64,000 nt of DNA, taken from contig JAGRGH010000003.1 of the NCBI GenBank assembly GCA_020445605.1, forward strand, positions 80,150-144,149, given 5' to 3'. Below, one piece after another: positions 43,066 through 53,300 of the stretch (positions within the stretch are counted from its first letter, which is position 1; each line of letters opens with the position of its first letter). The stretch is from Chromatiales bacterium. GTDB taxonomy: Bacteria > Pseudomonadota > Gammaproteobacteria > JAGRGH01. A program made the position numbers and the translations under genes. The notes beneath the pieces were generated by a model, which was not told the origin of the DNA, ran no database searches, and worked only from the letters and a program-made list of their open reading frames with translations.

Positions 43066-43536
43066 ATGCAGATGAACGTGGTCGCCGTCGGCACGCGCAT
43101 GCCGGCGTGGGCCGATACCGCGGTGGAGGCCTATTGCCGGCGGGTCGCGGCGCGCTGGTCGCTGCGGGTCGTTGGGGTGCGTGCGCCGACACGTGCAAAC
43201 ACCGGTGATGCCGAGCGCTGCCGGCGCATCGAAGCCGAACGCATCCGCGCCGCGATCGGGCCGGGTAGCGCCGTGGTCGCGCTCGACGAGCGCGGCCAGC
43301 CCTGGTCCACCCAGGAACTCGCCGACCAGCTCGAGCGTCTGCGTGAACAGCACCGCTCCGCGGCCTTCGTGATCGGCGGCGCCGACGGTCTGGACCCGGA
43401 CTGGCTGGCTGCGCAGCCACAGCGCTGGTCGCTGTCGCGGCTGACGCTGCCGCACGCGCTGGCACGGGTCGTGGTGGCCGAACAGCTCTACCGCGCGTGG
43501 TCGATCTGCACGAACCATCCGTATCATCGTGAGTGA
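43066..43536 (+). CDS. rlmH: 23S rRNA (pseudouridine1915-N3)-methyltransferase RlmH
   Basis: A 156-residue SPOUT methyltransferase. The SAM-binding knot shows AAFVIGGADGLDPDW and the C-terminal LSRLTLPHALARVVVAEQLYRAWSI in two pieces, ending HPYHRE as is typical. It methylates pseudouridine 1915 of 23S rRNA. It opens a plus-strand run rlmH-maf-rng-yhdP and overlaps maf by 8 bases. Confidence 0.95.
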   Translation: MQMNVVAVGTRMPAWADTAVEAYCRRVAARWSLRVVGVRAPTRANTGDAERCRRIEAERIRAAIGPGSAVVALDERGQPWSTQELADQLERLREQHRSAAFVIGGADGLDPDWLAAQPQRWSLSRLTLPHALARVVVAEQLYRAWSICTNHPYHRE

Positions 43537-44107
43537 TCTGGCACTGGCCTCGCGTTCGCCGCGGCGCATCGAACTGCTGCGCCAGATCGGCGTGCACCCG
43601 CGCGTGATTGATGTCGTCGTGGATGAAACCCCGGTCGTCGGCGAGCCGGCCGCCGCGCTGGCGATGCGGCTGGCGTGCGCGAAGGCGCTGGCCGGACGCG
43701 GGGCGCTGGGCGACGAGCCGGTCCCGGTGCTCGCGGCGGACACCGTGGTCGCGCTGGGCGGGAGGGTGTTCGGCAAACCCGTGGACAGCGCCGACGCAAT
43801 CCGTATGCTGCGCGCTTTGTCCGGGCGGCGACACGAGGTGTTCAGCGCTGTGGCGGTCGCCGGCCCGCGTTCGCTCGATGCCGCGCTGAGCCGTTCCGAA
43901 GTCAGCTTCGCGCGGCTCGATGCATCGGCCATCGAGCGTTATGTCGCCACCGGCGAGCCGCTGGACAAGGCCGGCGCGTATGCCATCCAGGGGCTTGCCG
44001 CCGGCTTCGTGCGCCGGCTCGCCGGCAGCTATTCTGGAGTCATGGGACTGCCGCTGTATGAGACCGCGCGCCTGTTGCGTGCCTTTGGAGTCGAACCGCT
44101 TGGCTGA
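43529..44107 (+). CDS. maf: Maf-like nucleoside triphosphate pyrophosphatase
   Basis: A 192-residue Maf-family protein. It begins with GTG (read MSDLALASRSPRRIELL), with VLAADTVVALGGRVFGKP and the late AYAIQGLAAGFVRRLAGSYS. These enzymes hydrolyse non-canonical or pyrimidine NTPs (dTTP, UTP). The start overlaps the rlmH stop and the end overlaps the rng start. Confidence 0.94.
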   Translation: MSDLALASRSPRRIELLRQIGVHPRVIDVVVDETPVVGEPAAALAMRLACAKALAGRGALGDEPVPVLAADTVVALGGRVFGKPVDSADAIRMLRALSGRRHEVFSAVAVAGPRSLDAALSRSEVSFARLDASAIERYVATGEPLDKAGAYAIQGLAAGFVRRLAGSYSGVMGLPLYETARLLRAFGVEPLG

Positions 44108-45623
44108 ATCGCTTTCCACCACAAGCGCCGAGCTGCTGATCAACGTCACGCCACCGGAGACCCGCGTCGCGCTGGTCGAAAACGGTGTGCTGCAGGAGAT
44201 CCATATCGAGCGCACCAGCAAGCGCGGGCGCGTCGGCAACATCTACCGGGGGCGCGTGCAGCGGGTGTTGCCCGGCATGCAGGCGGCGTTCGTCGACATC
44301 GGTCTGGAACGCGCGGCGTTTCTGCACGCCTCGGACATCCACCGGTCCCACCTGGTCATGGCGAATGGCACGGACACGGCGACCGGACCGCACGAGCCGG
44401 ACGATGACGAGGAAGATCGCGACATCACCGCGCTCGTCACCGAGGGTCAATCGCTGGTCGTGCAGGTCGTCAAGGATCCGATCGGCAGCAAGGGCGCACG
44501 GCTCACCACGCACCTGTCGATCCCGTCGCGCTACCTCGTCTACCTGCCGCAGGGACACGGCGTCGGCGTCTCCCAGAAGATCGAGGACGAGGACGAGCGC
44601 GCGCGTCTGCGCAGCCTGGTCGCCGGGCTGGCGACCAGCGAGCAGCCCGGCGGCATCATCGTGCGCACGGCGGCGGAGGGGGTGAGCGACGATGCGCTCG
44701 GCGCCGACCTGCGGTTTCTGCAAAGGCTCTGGGTGGCGGTGCGCGAGCGCTGCCAGACCGCCACGGCGCCGGCCCGCGTGCACGAGGACCTGCCGCTGGT
44801 GCTGCGGGCGCTGCGCGACCTGTTCGGCCCGCAGGTCGAGCAGGTGCGGGTGGACTCGCGCGAGAGCTTCCAGCGCGCCGTGGACTTCGCCACGCGTTTC
44901 ATCCCCGAGGTGCGCGCGCGCATCGACTATTACCCGGGCGAGCGGCCGATCTTCGATCTCTACGGCATCGAAGATGAGATCCACAAGGCGCTGGACCGGC
45001 GGGTCGAATTGAAGTCCGGCGGGCATCTGGTGATCGACCAGACCGAGGCGATGACGACCATCGACGTCAACACCGGTGCGTTCGTCGGCCATCGCAACCT
45101 CGAAGAGACCATCTTCAAGACCAACTTCGAGGCCGCGCAGGCGATCGCGCGCCAGCTGCGGCTGCGCAATCTCGGCGGCATCATCATCATCGATTTCATC
45201 GACATGGCCGATCCCGAGCATCGGCGCCAGATCCTGCGTTCGCTCGAACGCGCGCTCGCGCGCGACCCGGCGCGTTGCCATGTATCGGCGGTGTCCGCGC
45301 TGGGTCTCGTCGAGATGACCCGCAAGCGCACGCGCGAGAGCCTCGAACGGGTGCTCTGCGAACCGTGTCCGACCTGTGCCGGCCGCGGCACGATGAAGAC
45401 CGCCGAGAGCACCTGTTATGAAATCTTCCGCGAGATCCTGCGCGAGGCGCGCCAGTACGACGCCGATGCCCTGCTCGTGCTGGCCGCGCAGGCCGTCGTC
45501 GATCGGCTGCTCGACGAGGAATCCAACCACCTCGCCGAACTCGAGGCGTTCATCGGCAAGCCGATCCGCTTCCAGCCCGAGGCGCTCTACACCCAGGAGC
45601 AGTACGACGTCGTCCCGATCTGA
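44100..45623 (+). CDS. rng: Ribonuclease G
   Basis: A 507-residue RNase E/G-family endonuclease. The S1 domain is near residues 38-125, the catalytic aspartates are in TTIDVNTGAF and IIIIDFIDM, and the zinc-link cysteines are in CEPCPTC. It processes 16S rRNA and degrades mRNA. TTG at 44100 is proposed as the start, with GGAG ten bases upstream inside maf; no ATG is available near the family N-terminus (SAELLINVTPPETRVAL). It overlaps maf by 8 bases. Confidence 0.93.
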   Translation: MAESLSTTSAELLINVTPPETRVALVENGVLQEIHIERTSKRGRVGNIYRGRVQRVLPGMQAAFVDIGLERAAFLHASDIHRSHLVMANGTDTATGPHEPDDDEEDRDITALVTEGQSLVVQVVKDPIGSKGARLTTHLSIPSRYLVYLPQGHGVGVSQKIEDEDERARLRSLVAGLATSEQPGGIIVRTAAEGVSDDALGADLRFLQRLWVAVRERCQTATAPARVHEDLPLVLRALRDLFGPQVEQVRVDSRESFQRAVDFATRFIPEVRARIDYYPGERPIFDLYGIEDEIHKALDRRVELKSGGHLVIDQTEAMTTIDVNTGAFVGHRNLEETIFKTNFEAAQAIARQLRLRNLGGIIIIDFIDMADPEHRRQILRSLERALARDPARCHVSAVSALGLVEMTRKRTRESLERVLCEPCPTCAGRGTMKTAESTCYEIFREILREARQYDADALLVLAAQAVVDRLLDEESNHLAELEAFIGKPIRFQPEALYTQEQYDVVPI

Positions 45624-45722
45624 GTTTCGGCGGCCGCGGTCCGATCGCGGACCCGCGCCGGTCGGCGGCGGTGCGGCCCGGGCGCGGCGCCGGCGCGCGG
45701 GTCTGCGCGTGAGCGGGAACCC

Positions 45723-48700
45723 ATGATACGGGCGCTGCGCGGGCTGGCCCGCCTGGTGCTCACGCTTGCGGTCGTACTGCTCGTCGCCGCCGCGCTGCTG
45801 TCGGCGAGTCTGCGCTTTCTCGTGCCCTCGCTGGATCGCTGGCATGCCGAGATCGAGTCGCTGGCCTCCGACGCGCTCGGCCAGCCGGTGCGCGTCGGCC
45901 GGGTGCATGCCGAACTGCACGGGCTGGACCCGAGCCTGCGCATCGACGGCCTGCGCATCGAGACGCCCGACGGCAAGTCCGTCGCGCTCGAGGCCGCCGG
46001 GCTCTGGCTGATACCCGACGTGCTGGCGTCCATCGCCGCCGGTCGTCCGGTGCTGGAGTGGATCGAGCTGCGCGGTGTGGCGCTGTCGGTGAACCGGCTG
46101 TCTGACGGTACGATCCGGGTCGCCGGCGTGTCGGGCGCCGCGCCCGGCGCGGACAGCGCCGCCGGCCCGGGACTGGAATGGATTGGCGGGCTGCGCCGCG
46201 TGCGTGTGGCCGACAGCGTGCTGCATTACCAGGACTACCGCCTGCGCGGCCACCCGCTCGCGTTCCGGCAGGTCGAACTCGACATCGTCAACGAGGCCGA
46301 CCGGCATCGCGCCAGCGGCCGGCTGAGTCTGCCGGCGGAGTGGGGCGGCAGCGTCCGGGTCGAACTCGACATGCAGGGCAGCCTGGTCGAACCCGCCGGG
46401 CGGCGCTCGACCCTCTACGCCGAGGCCGCAGGCGTGCAGCTGCCCGGCGTTCTGGAATTCTTTCTGGCTGGTCCGCCGTCGCTCGCGGCCGGCGAGTTCG
46501 GTGCGCGGGTCTGGACCCGGTGGGAAGACGGCCACCTGCGCAGTGCGCTCGGCGACCTGGCGGTCGAGCGTCTGGCGGGGGCGTCAGCGACCGGCGGCGA
46601 GTCGTTCTCGGCCCGCTTTGATCTCGACCGGGACCGCGACGCGGGGCGGTGGCATGCCCGCGTGCTTGGTGCGCCGCGGGTGGCGGGCGCCGAACCGGTG
46701 CGTGCGGAGCTGGAATATCGCGAGGCCATGGGCGGGCCCAGGGCCAGCCTGCGCGCCGCGCTGCGGGATCTGTCGGTCGCATCCGCCGCCGCAATTGCGC
46801 CGCAGGCGTTTGCCGCGATCGGTGCCGACGTCGCCCCGGGCGGCATGCTCGAAGAGCTGCTGATCTCGGTCGAGGCCGCGGTGGACGGCGACATCGATGT
46901 CGACTGGGCCGTGGCCGGTCGGGTACGCGATCTCGGGTTCGACAGCCGTGACCGGCGCCCGGCGGCCCGCGGTGTGGATGCGCGGTTCTGGGCGGGGCCG
47001 CGGGCCGGGCGCGTCGAGTTGGACAGCACCGGGGTCGCGCTCGATTTTCCGAAGGTGTTCGACGGCGCGCTTGCGCTGGATGCACTGCGCGGCGAACTGG
47101 TTTGGCGCCGTGACGCCGACGGGGCGCTGTACCTGAACGCCAGCGACATCGACGCGCGCAGCGGTGCGATGACGGTGTCCGCACGTGCCTATGTCGAGCA
47201 TCACGCGGGTGAACCGGCGCAGCTCGATCTGCAGGCCCGGGCCGCGGGCGCCGACCAGCGTCGGCTTGCCGACCTGCTGCCGGTGCACATCATGCACCCG
47301 AACCTCGTCAACTGGCTGCGCAGCTCGATCCGTGCCGGTCACAGCGATGACGTGCGCGTGCTGGTGCACGGACCGCTGCGCGGATTTCCGTACGAGTCCG
47401 GCGGCGGCCGGTTTCAGGTGCTGGCGACCGTCGACGACGTGCAACTCGTCTACCGCCCGGAATGGCCGGCGATCGAGAAGGCCACGGCGCTGCTCGATTT
47501 CGACAACAACGCCATGACCATCCGGCTGGCCGATGGCCAGACCCACGGCCATGCGATCGCGTCGGCGACGGCGCGGATCGAGCGCCTGAAGCCCGTCACA
47601 CCGCTGCTGATCCACGGCCGTACAGCCGGCACGGTCAGCGACGCGATCGGGTTCCTGCACGCGAGCCCGTTGCGCGAGCGCATCGGGCGGTTCATCGCGG
47701 AATCCGAGTTCGAGGGCAGCGCGAAGGTCGATCTGAATCTGGAGATTCCACTCGTCCACGACATCGGCGAGACGCATGTGAACGGCCATGTCGACGTCGA
47801 CGGCGGGCGCCTGCACAACGCGGCGGCGGGTCTGACGGTCGATGCAATCGCCGGGCGGTTGGCGTTCAACCGGCAGGGCGTCGCGGCCGATGCGCTCGCC
47901 GTGCGGGTCTTCGATCTGCCGGCGATCGCCCGGTTCGATGCGCGCGCGGTCGACCGGCTGCCGGAGATCACGCTGCACGGCCAGGTCGGGGCCGGGCGTC
48001 TCGGACGTCTGCTCGGGCCGCTTGGTGGACAGCTTTCCGGGCAGACCGACTGGGTCGCCCACGTTGGTTCCGGGGACGCCGACGATGGGCCGGTGCGGAT
48101 CGCGATCCTCTCGGACCTGCGCGGACTTGCCGCCGACCTGCCGCCCCCGTTCGGCAAGCGTGCCGACGATGTCGTCGCCTCCGAGGCGCTGCTGCGCTGG
48201 CAGCCGCATACGCGCGAAGGCCGGCTGCGGGTGGATACCGGCCGCGATGTACATCTGACCGCGGTCCTGCAGGGCGCCGAGGACGGCGCGCTCGCGTTCG
48301 AGCGCGGCAACCTGCGACTGGGCGCCGAGCCGATCGAGCCGGCCGAGCCGGGTCTGCTCGTCGACGGTCAGGTCGACAGCTTCGTGCTCGGCGACTGGCT
48401 CGACCGCCTCGCCGCCGCGCCGGATGCCAATGAATCCGCCGAGCCCGACGGTGCACAGCCCGTGCTGCGCCGCGTAGCGCTCCGGAGCGCACAGCTCGGC
48501 GTGCCCGGCGGTGGCCGCTTCGAGGATGCGCAGTTCGAACTGGAGCGCGCCGGCCAGGGCTGGACCGGCAGCGTGGACGGGCCGCGCCTCGCGGGACGCT
48601 TCGACGTGCCGGACCGCGCCGACAACGCGCGGCCGGTGCGGATCGTGCTCGAGCGGCTCGATCTGCGTGCGGCCGAGGACACGCCGGTCGGCGCGGGTGC

Positions 48701-49571
48701 GGTCGCCGCGGAGCCGCCCGATCCGGCGCGGGCCACGCCGTTTCGCCTGGACGTTGCGGCGCTGAGTCATGCCGGTCGCGCGATGGGGCGGCTCGAGGTC
48801 GACGCGCATCGCGCCGACGGCGGGCTGGAGTTCGCGACCATCCGCCTCGACGGGCAGGCGCTGCAGCTGAGCGGCCAGGGCCGCTGGACGGGCGCCGGCG
48901 ACGCGATGCGCACGAGCCTGCGACTGCGCGCGAGCGGCGAGGACATCGGTCAGGTCCTGCGCCAGTTCGGCTACGCGCAGACGCTGACCGGCGCGCGCTT
49001 CGAGGCCGACATCGACAGTGCGGTCGCCGGTCCGCCCGCCGCGCTGGCGCTGACGGCGCTGAACGGCACGGTCGATCTGCGCCTGCGCGAAGGGCGCATT
49101 CCGAGCGTCGACCCCGGCGTGGGCCGGGTCTTCGGGCTGCTGAATCTGGGCACGATCGGCAAGCGTCTGACGCTGGATTTTCGCGATCTGTTCGAATCGG
49201 GCCTGCGCTTCGACCGCATCGACGGGCGCTTCACGCTCGCCGAAGGTGACGCCTACACCAACGACCTGCGCATCGAAGGTCCGAACGCCGGCATCGAGAT
49301 CACCGGGCGGGTCGGCCTGCTTGCGCGCGACTACGACGAAACCGTCACCGTGACGCCGAACCTGGGCCTGTCGCTGCCGCTGGTCGGCGTGGCGGCCGGC
49401 GGGCCGGCGGTCGGTGCCGCCGTGTGGCTGGCGCAGAGCGTCCTGGGCCGGCCGGTCGAGCGCATCGCGCGGTTCCGCTACGAGGTCACCGGCCCGTGGG
49501 ACGAACCCGTCATCGAGCGGGTCTCCGCACATGCGGACCAGAACGCCGCCGACGACGCGCCCGGCCAATAG
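45723..49571 (+). CDS. yhdP: YhdP family AsmA-like protein
   Basis: A 1282-residue protein (E. coli YhdP is about 1266). There is an N-terminal membrane helix (about residues 10-32), then a long beta-rich repeat region of the AsmA/DUF3971 type, and the C-terminal family part with VFGLLNLGTIGKRLTLDFRD in pieces, LFESGLRFD and GRVGLLARDYDETVTV. YhdP, TamB and YdbH are thought to form periplasmic bridges moving phospholipids to the outer membrane. It follows rng after 99 bases of GC-rich DNA. Confidence 0.94.
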   Translation: MIRALRGLARLVLTLAVVLLVAAALLSASLRFLVPSLDRWHAEIESLASDALGQPVRVGRVHAELHGLDPSLRIDGLRIETPDGKSVALEAAGLWLIPDVLASIAAGRPVLEWIELRGVALSVNRLSDGTIRVAGVSGAAPGADSAAGPGLEWIGGLRRVRVADSVLHYQDYRLRGHPLAFRQVELDIVNEADRHRASGRLSLPAEWGGSVRVELDMQGSLVEPAGRRSTLYAEAAGVQLPGVLEFFLAGPPSLAAGEFGARVWTRWEDGHLRSALGDLAVERLAGASATGGESFSARFDLDRDRDAGRWHARVLGAPRVAGAEPVRAELEYREAMGGPRASLRAALRDLSVASAAAIAPQAFAAIGADVAPGGMLEELLISVEAAVDGDIDVDWAVAGRVRDLGFDSRDRRPAARGVDARFWAGPRAGRVELDSTGVALDFPKVFDGALALDALRGELVWRRDADGALYLNASDIDARSGAMTVSARAYVEHHAGEPAQLDLQARAAGADQRRLADLLPVHIMHPNLVNWLRSSIRAGHSDDVRVLVHGPLRGFPYESGGGRFQVLATVDDVQLVYRPEWPAIEKATALLDFDNNAMTIRLADGQTHGHAIASATARIERLKPVTPLLIHGRTAGTVSDAIGFLHASPLRERIGRFIAESEFEGSAKVDLNLEIPLVHDIGETHVNGHVDVDGGRLHNAAAGLTVDAIAGRLAFNRQGVAADALAVRVFDLPAIARFDARAVDRLPEITLHGQVGAGRLGRLLGPLGGQLSGQTDWVAHVGSGDADDGPVRIAILSDLRGLAADLPPPFGKRADDVVASEALLRWQPHTREGRLRVDTGRDVHLTAVLQGAEDGALAFERGNLRLGAEPIEPAEPGLLVDGQVDSFVLGDWLDRLAAAPDANESAEPDGAQPVLRRVALRSAQLGVPGGGRFEDAQFELERAGQGWTGSVDGPRLAGRFDVPDRADNARPVRIVLERLDLRAAEDTPVGAGAVAAEPPDPARATPFRLDVAALSHAGRAMGRLEVDAHRADGGLEFATIRLDGQALQLSGQGRWTGAGDAMRTSLRLRASGEDIGQVLRQFGYAQTLTGARFEADIDSAVAGPPAALALTALNGTVDLRLREGRIPSVDPGVGRVFGLLNLGTIGKRLTLDFRDLFESGLRFDRIDGRFTLAEGDAYTNDLRIEGPNAGIEITGRVGLLARDYDETVTVTPNLGLSLPLVGVAAGGPAVGAAVWLAQSVLGRPVERIARFRYEVTGPWDEPVIERVSAHADQNAADDAPGQ

Positions 49572-49650
49572 CCGGGAATCGGCCGCGAGCGTTGCTGCGT
49601 TGCACGTCGGGCTCATACTATTGCAACCATGAAGGCCATCAAGCCCCTGT

Positions 49651-50487
49651 ATGACTGAACCGCTGCCGCTGCTGGCTGCCGTGCAGCTGGCCTCCGGGCC
49701 GAACGTGAACGCCAACCTGCTCGAGGCCGAGCGACTGATCGCGCAGGCCGCGGCGGCCGGCGCGAAGGTCGTCGTGCTGCCCGAGAACTTCGCGTTCATG
49801 GGCAAGCACGAGACCGACAAGCTCGGCGTGGCCGAGCCGTTCGGCGAGGGACCGATCCAGCACTTTCTGGCGCACATGGCGAGCACTCACGGGCTGTGGC
49901 TGGTCGGCGGCACGATGCCGATGCGCACCGACAATCCGCACAAGGTCCGCGCCGCCTGTCTGGTGTTCAACGCATCCGGCGAGTTCGTCGCGCGCTACGA
50001 CAAGATGCATCTATTCGACGTGAATCTCGTCGACCACCAGGAGCGCTACGCGGAATCCGAGACCATCGAGCCGGGCACGGACGTGACGGTGTTCGAGACC
50101 CCCTGCGGGCGCATGGGCGTGGCGGTCTGCTACGACCTGCGCTTTCCCGAGCTGTTTCGCACCATGCTGCGCCAGGAGGTCACCGTGCTCGCGATCCCGT
50201 CGTCGTTCACGGCGATCACGGGCAAGGCGCACTGGGAGGTGCTGGTGCGTGCGCGGGCGATCGAGAATCTCAGCTATGTCGTCGCCGCCGCGCAGGGCGG
50301 CTATCACATCAACGGTCGCGAAACGCACGGCCATTCGATGATCGTCGACCCCTGGGGCGTGGTGCTTGCGGAACTGCCGCGCGGCAGCGGGGTCGTTACT
50401 GCCGAGTACGATCTGGAACGTCTGCGCGCAACCCGGCGCAATTTTCCTTCCATTCAGCACCGCCGCATCTTCTGCGGCGCCGCCTGA
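49651..50487 (+). CDS. Carbon-nitrogen hydrolase (Nit-type)
   Basis: A 278-residue nitrilase-superfamily enzyme. The Glu-Lys-Cys triad is visible in VVVLPENFAFMG, RYDKMHLFDV and GVAVCYDLRFPEL. It is close to the Nit1/YbeM group, whose members hydrolyse deaminated glutathione. It lies between yhdP and tldD in the same direction, as in many gammaproteobacteria. The substrate is inferred from similarity only. Confidence 0.9.
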   Translation: MTEPLPLLAAVQLASGPNVNANLLEAERLIAQAAAAGAKVVVLPENFAFMGKHETDKLGVAEPFGEGPIQHFLAHMASTHGLWLVGGTMPMRTDNPHKVRAACLVFNASGEFVARYDKMHLFDVNLVDHQERYAESETIEPGTDVTVFETPCGRMGVAVCYDLRFPELFRTMLRQEVTVLAIPSSFTAITGKAHWEVLVRARAIENLSYVVAAAQGGYHINGRETHGHSMIVDPWGVVLAELPRGSGVVTAEYDLERLRATRRNFPSIQHRRIFCGAA

Positions 50488-50496
50488 GGTTTTCTG

Positions 50497-51942
50497 ATGT
50501 CGGATACCACCGCGCTCGCCGAGCGCGAGATTCTTGCGCCCGTCGGACTCGACGATGGCGCACTCTCGGGCGTGATCGGGCGGTTGCTCGGCGCTCGTAT
50601 CGATGCCGCCGATCTGTATTTCCAGTCGGCCCGCTTCGAGTCGTGGTCGTTCGAGAACGGCATCGTCAAGGAAGCCCACCATTCAGTCGAGCGCGGCGCG
50701 GGGCTGCGCGCGATGGCCGGCGAGAAGACCGGCTTTGCGTACTGCGATGAATTGAACCTGCCGCGGCTGCTGGATGCCGCCGGTGCCGCGCGGGCGATTG
50801 CGCGGCTCGGCGACGAGCGCAGCGCCGATCTGCGTCGCGCGTCCGCGCAGCCGCCGGCGCTCTACGAACCGATCGATCCGATCGACAGCCTCGACGCCCA
50901 GGCCAAGGTCGACCTGCTCTCGGCGATCGACGCCGCGGCCCGGGCCGTCGACCCGCGCGTGAAGGAGGTCTTCGTCACGCTCGCCGCCGCGCGTTCGAGC
51001 ATCCTGGTCGCCGCCAGCGACGGCACGCTGGCCGGCGATGTCCGCCCGCTGGTGCGCGTGAATGTCAGCGTCATCGTCGAACACAACGGCCGGCGCGAGC
51101 AGGGTTCGTCCGGCGGCGGCGCCCGTGCCGGCTACGGCGTGCTGCTGGAGAACGATCGCGCGCTCGGCTACGCACGCGAGGCCGTGCGTCAGGCGCTGGT
51201 GAATCTCGAAGCGGTCGACGCGCCCGCCGGCAAGCTCAATGTCGTGCTCGGGCCGGGCTGGCCCGGCGTGCTGCTGCACGAGGCCGTCGGGCACGGGCTG
51301 GAAGGCGATTTCACGCGCAAGGGTACCTCGGCGTTCGCGGGGCGCATCGGCGAACGGGTGGCCTCGCCGCTGTGCACCGTGGTCGATGACGGCACGCTGC
51401 CCGGCCGGCGCGGTTCGCTGTCGGTCGACGACGAGGGCGTGCAGAGCCAGTGCACGGTGCTGATCGAAAACGGCGTGCTGCGCGGCTTCATGCAGGACAA
51501 GCTCAACGCGCGGCTGTCCGGGGTCGCGCCCACCGGCAACGGCCGGCGCGAGTCCTACGCCCATCTGCCGATGCCGCGCATGACCAACACCTACATGCGG
51601 GCCGGCGAACACGACCCGGCCGAGATCATCGCGTCGGTCGACCGCGGTCTGTATGCGGTGAACTTCGGCGGCGGACAGGTCGACATCACCTCGGGCAAGT
51701 TCGTGTTCTCGGCGAGCGAGGCCTACCTGATCGAAAACGGCCGCGTCACGCGACCGGTGCGCGGCGCGACCCTGATCGGCAACGGCCCGGAGGCGCTGAC
51801 GCGCGTGTCGATGGTCGGCAACGATCTGAAGCTCGACGAGGGCGTCGGCGTCTGCGGCAAGGAGGGCCAGAGCGTGCCGGTCGGTGTCGGTCAGCCGACC
51901 CTGCGCATCGACGGCCTGACCGTCGGCGGGACGGCCGCATGA
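50497..51942 (+). CDS. tldD: Metalloprotease TldD
   Basis: A 481-residue TldD. The zinc motif [11 protein letters not shown] (HExxxH) is present, as are the family stretches [20 protein letters not shown] and [18 protein letters not shown] in short pieces. TldD pairs with PmbA/TldE to degrade unfolded peptides and mature modified peptides such as microcin B17. It starts 9 bases after the nitrilase gene and overlaps pmbA by four bases (ATGA). Confidence 0.96.
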   Translation: MSDTTALAEREILAPVGLDDGALSGVIGRLLGARIDAADLYFQSARFESWSFENGIVKEAHHSVERGAGLRAMAGEKTGFAYCDELNLPRLLDAAGAARAIARLGDERSADLRRASAQPPALYEPIDPIDSLDAQAKVDLLSAIDAAARAVDPRVKEVFVTLAAARSSILVAASDGTLAGDVRPLVRVNVSVIVEHNGRREQGSSGGGARAGYGVLLENDRALGYAREAVRQALVNLEAVDAPAGKLNVVLGPGWPGVLLHEAVGHGLEGDFTRKGTSAFAGRIGERVASPLCTVVDDGTLPGRRGSLSVDDEGVQSQCTVLIENGVLRGFMQDKLNARLSGVAPTGNGRRESYAHLPMPRMTNTYMRAGEHDPAEIIASVDRGLYAVNFGGGQVDITSGKFVFSASEAYLIENGRVTRPVRGATLIGNGPEALTRVSMVGNDLKLDEGVGVCGKEGQSVPVGVGQPTLRIDGLTVGGTAA

Positions 51943-53300
51943 CTACCGTCGTGACGCGTGCCGAACAGGCCGATGACGTACTCGCGCGCCGCGATGTGCT
52001 CGAGCGCGTGGCGGCACAGGTGCTCGATCGCGCGCGCGAACGCGGCGCGAGCGCGGCGGAAGTCGACGTGGCGCTGGACGCGGGGCTCACCGTCACCGCA
52101 CGTCTGGGCGAGGTCGAGACCATCGAACATCAGCGCGACCAGTCGGTCGGCGTGACGGTCTATTTCGGCCAGCGCAAGGCGCACGCCACGGGCGCGGCAT
52201 TCGATGGCGCCGCCGTCGATGCCGTGGTCGAGGCCGCCTGCGCAATTGCGCAGTTCACCCAGCCGGACCCGTACGCGGGGCTCGCCGACGCCGCGCGCAT
52301 GGCGCACGCGCTGCCGGAACTGGACCTCTATCACCCCTGGGCCGGGCTGGACGCCGAGACCGCCATCGAGCTTGCCGTGCGCTGCGAGGCCGCCGCACGC
52401 GGCGTCGATCCGCGCATCACCAACTCCGAAGGCGCGACCGTTTCCACCGAACGCGGCCTGAGCCTGTACGCGAACTCCCACGGCTTCGCCGGTGCGCACA
52501 GCGGCACGCGGCATTCGATCTCGTGCAGTGTCATCGCCGCCGATGACGCCGGCATGCAGCGCGACTACTGGTACGACAGTGCGCGGCGCGTCGAGCGGCT
52601 GGCCGCCGCCGAGGCGATCGGCCGCACGGCCGGCGAACGCGCCATCGCGCGGCTCGGCGCCAGAACGCTGGGGACCCGCAGCGCACCCGTGCTGTTCGAT
52701 CCGTCCATGGCGCGGTCGCTGGTGCGCTCGCTGTTCGGCGCGCTCGCCGGCAGCGCGCAATACCGCAAATCCTCGTTCCTGCTCGATCGTGCGGGCGAAC
52801 GCATCTTCCCCGACTGGCTGCGCATCCACGAGCGTCCGCATCTGCGCGGTGGCAACGGCTCGGCGGCGTTCGACGGCGAGGGCGTGGCGACGGTTGCGAG
52901 AGACTGGATCGCCGACGGCGCCATCACCGGCTATGTGCTCGACAGCTACAGCGCGCGACGGCTCGGACTGGAGACCACCGGCAACGCCGGCGGCGTGCGC
53001 AATGTGCGTGTGGAACCGGGCGGCCGTGATGACCTGCTCGCTGCCATGGGCACGGGGCTCGTGGTCACCGAGATGATGGGCCAAGGCGTCAACGCCGTGA
53101 CCGGGGACTACTCGCGTGGCGCAGCGGGCTACTGGGTCGAGAACGGCACGATCGCGTTTCCGGTCGAGGAAATCACCATCGCCGGCAACCTCAAGGACAT
53201 GTTCGCGGGTCTGGTGGCGGTCGGCTCCGACGTCGATACCCGCGGCAACATCGAGACCGGGTCGTGGCTCCTCGAGCGCATGACCATCGCGGGCGAATGA
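51939..53300 (+). CDS. pmbA: PmbA/TldE, partner of TldD
   Basis: A 453-residue PmbA. It has [13 protein letters not shown], the [20 protein letters not shown] stretch and the C-terminal [13 protein letters not shown] typical of the family. It lacks the zinc motif and forms the protease with TldD. Its start is fused to the tldD stop, and its end overlaps the phosphatase start by four bases. Confidence 0.95.
   Translation: MTTVVTRAEQADDVLARRDVLERVAAQVLDRARERGASAAEVDVALDAGLTVTARLGEVETIEHQRDQSVGVTVYFGQRKAHATGAAFDGAAVDAVVEAACAIAQFTQPDPYAGLADAARMAHALPELDLYHPWAGLDAETAIELAVRCEAAARGVDPRITNSEGATVSTERGLSLYANSHGFAGAHSGTRHSISCSVIAADDAGMQRDYWYDSARRVERLAAAEAIGRTAGERAIARLGARTLGTRSAPVLFDPSMARSLVRSLFGALAGSAQYRKSSFLLDRAGERIFPDWLRIHERPHLRGGNGSAAFDGEGVATVARDWIADGAITGYVLDSYSARRLGLETTGNAGGVRNVRVEPGGRDDLLAAMGTGLVVTEMMGQGVNAVTGDYSRGAAGYWVENGTIAFPVEEITIAGNLKDMFAGLVAVGSDVDTRGNIETGSWLLERMTIAGE

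Noticed and set aside
42956..44242. Upstream extension of the large GGDEF-EAL frame to an ATG at 44242
   Set aside because: It would run antisense through rlmH and maf; the extension has no domain.
45624..45722. GC-rich gap between rng and yhdP considered as a terminator
   Set aside because: Several possible stems but no T-run after any of them.
46584..49886. A minus-strand open frame of about 1100 residues opposite yhdP
   Set aside because: It mirrors the codon pattern of yhdP in GC-rich DNA, has no domain, and yhdP has clear family features.
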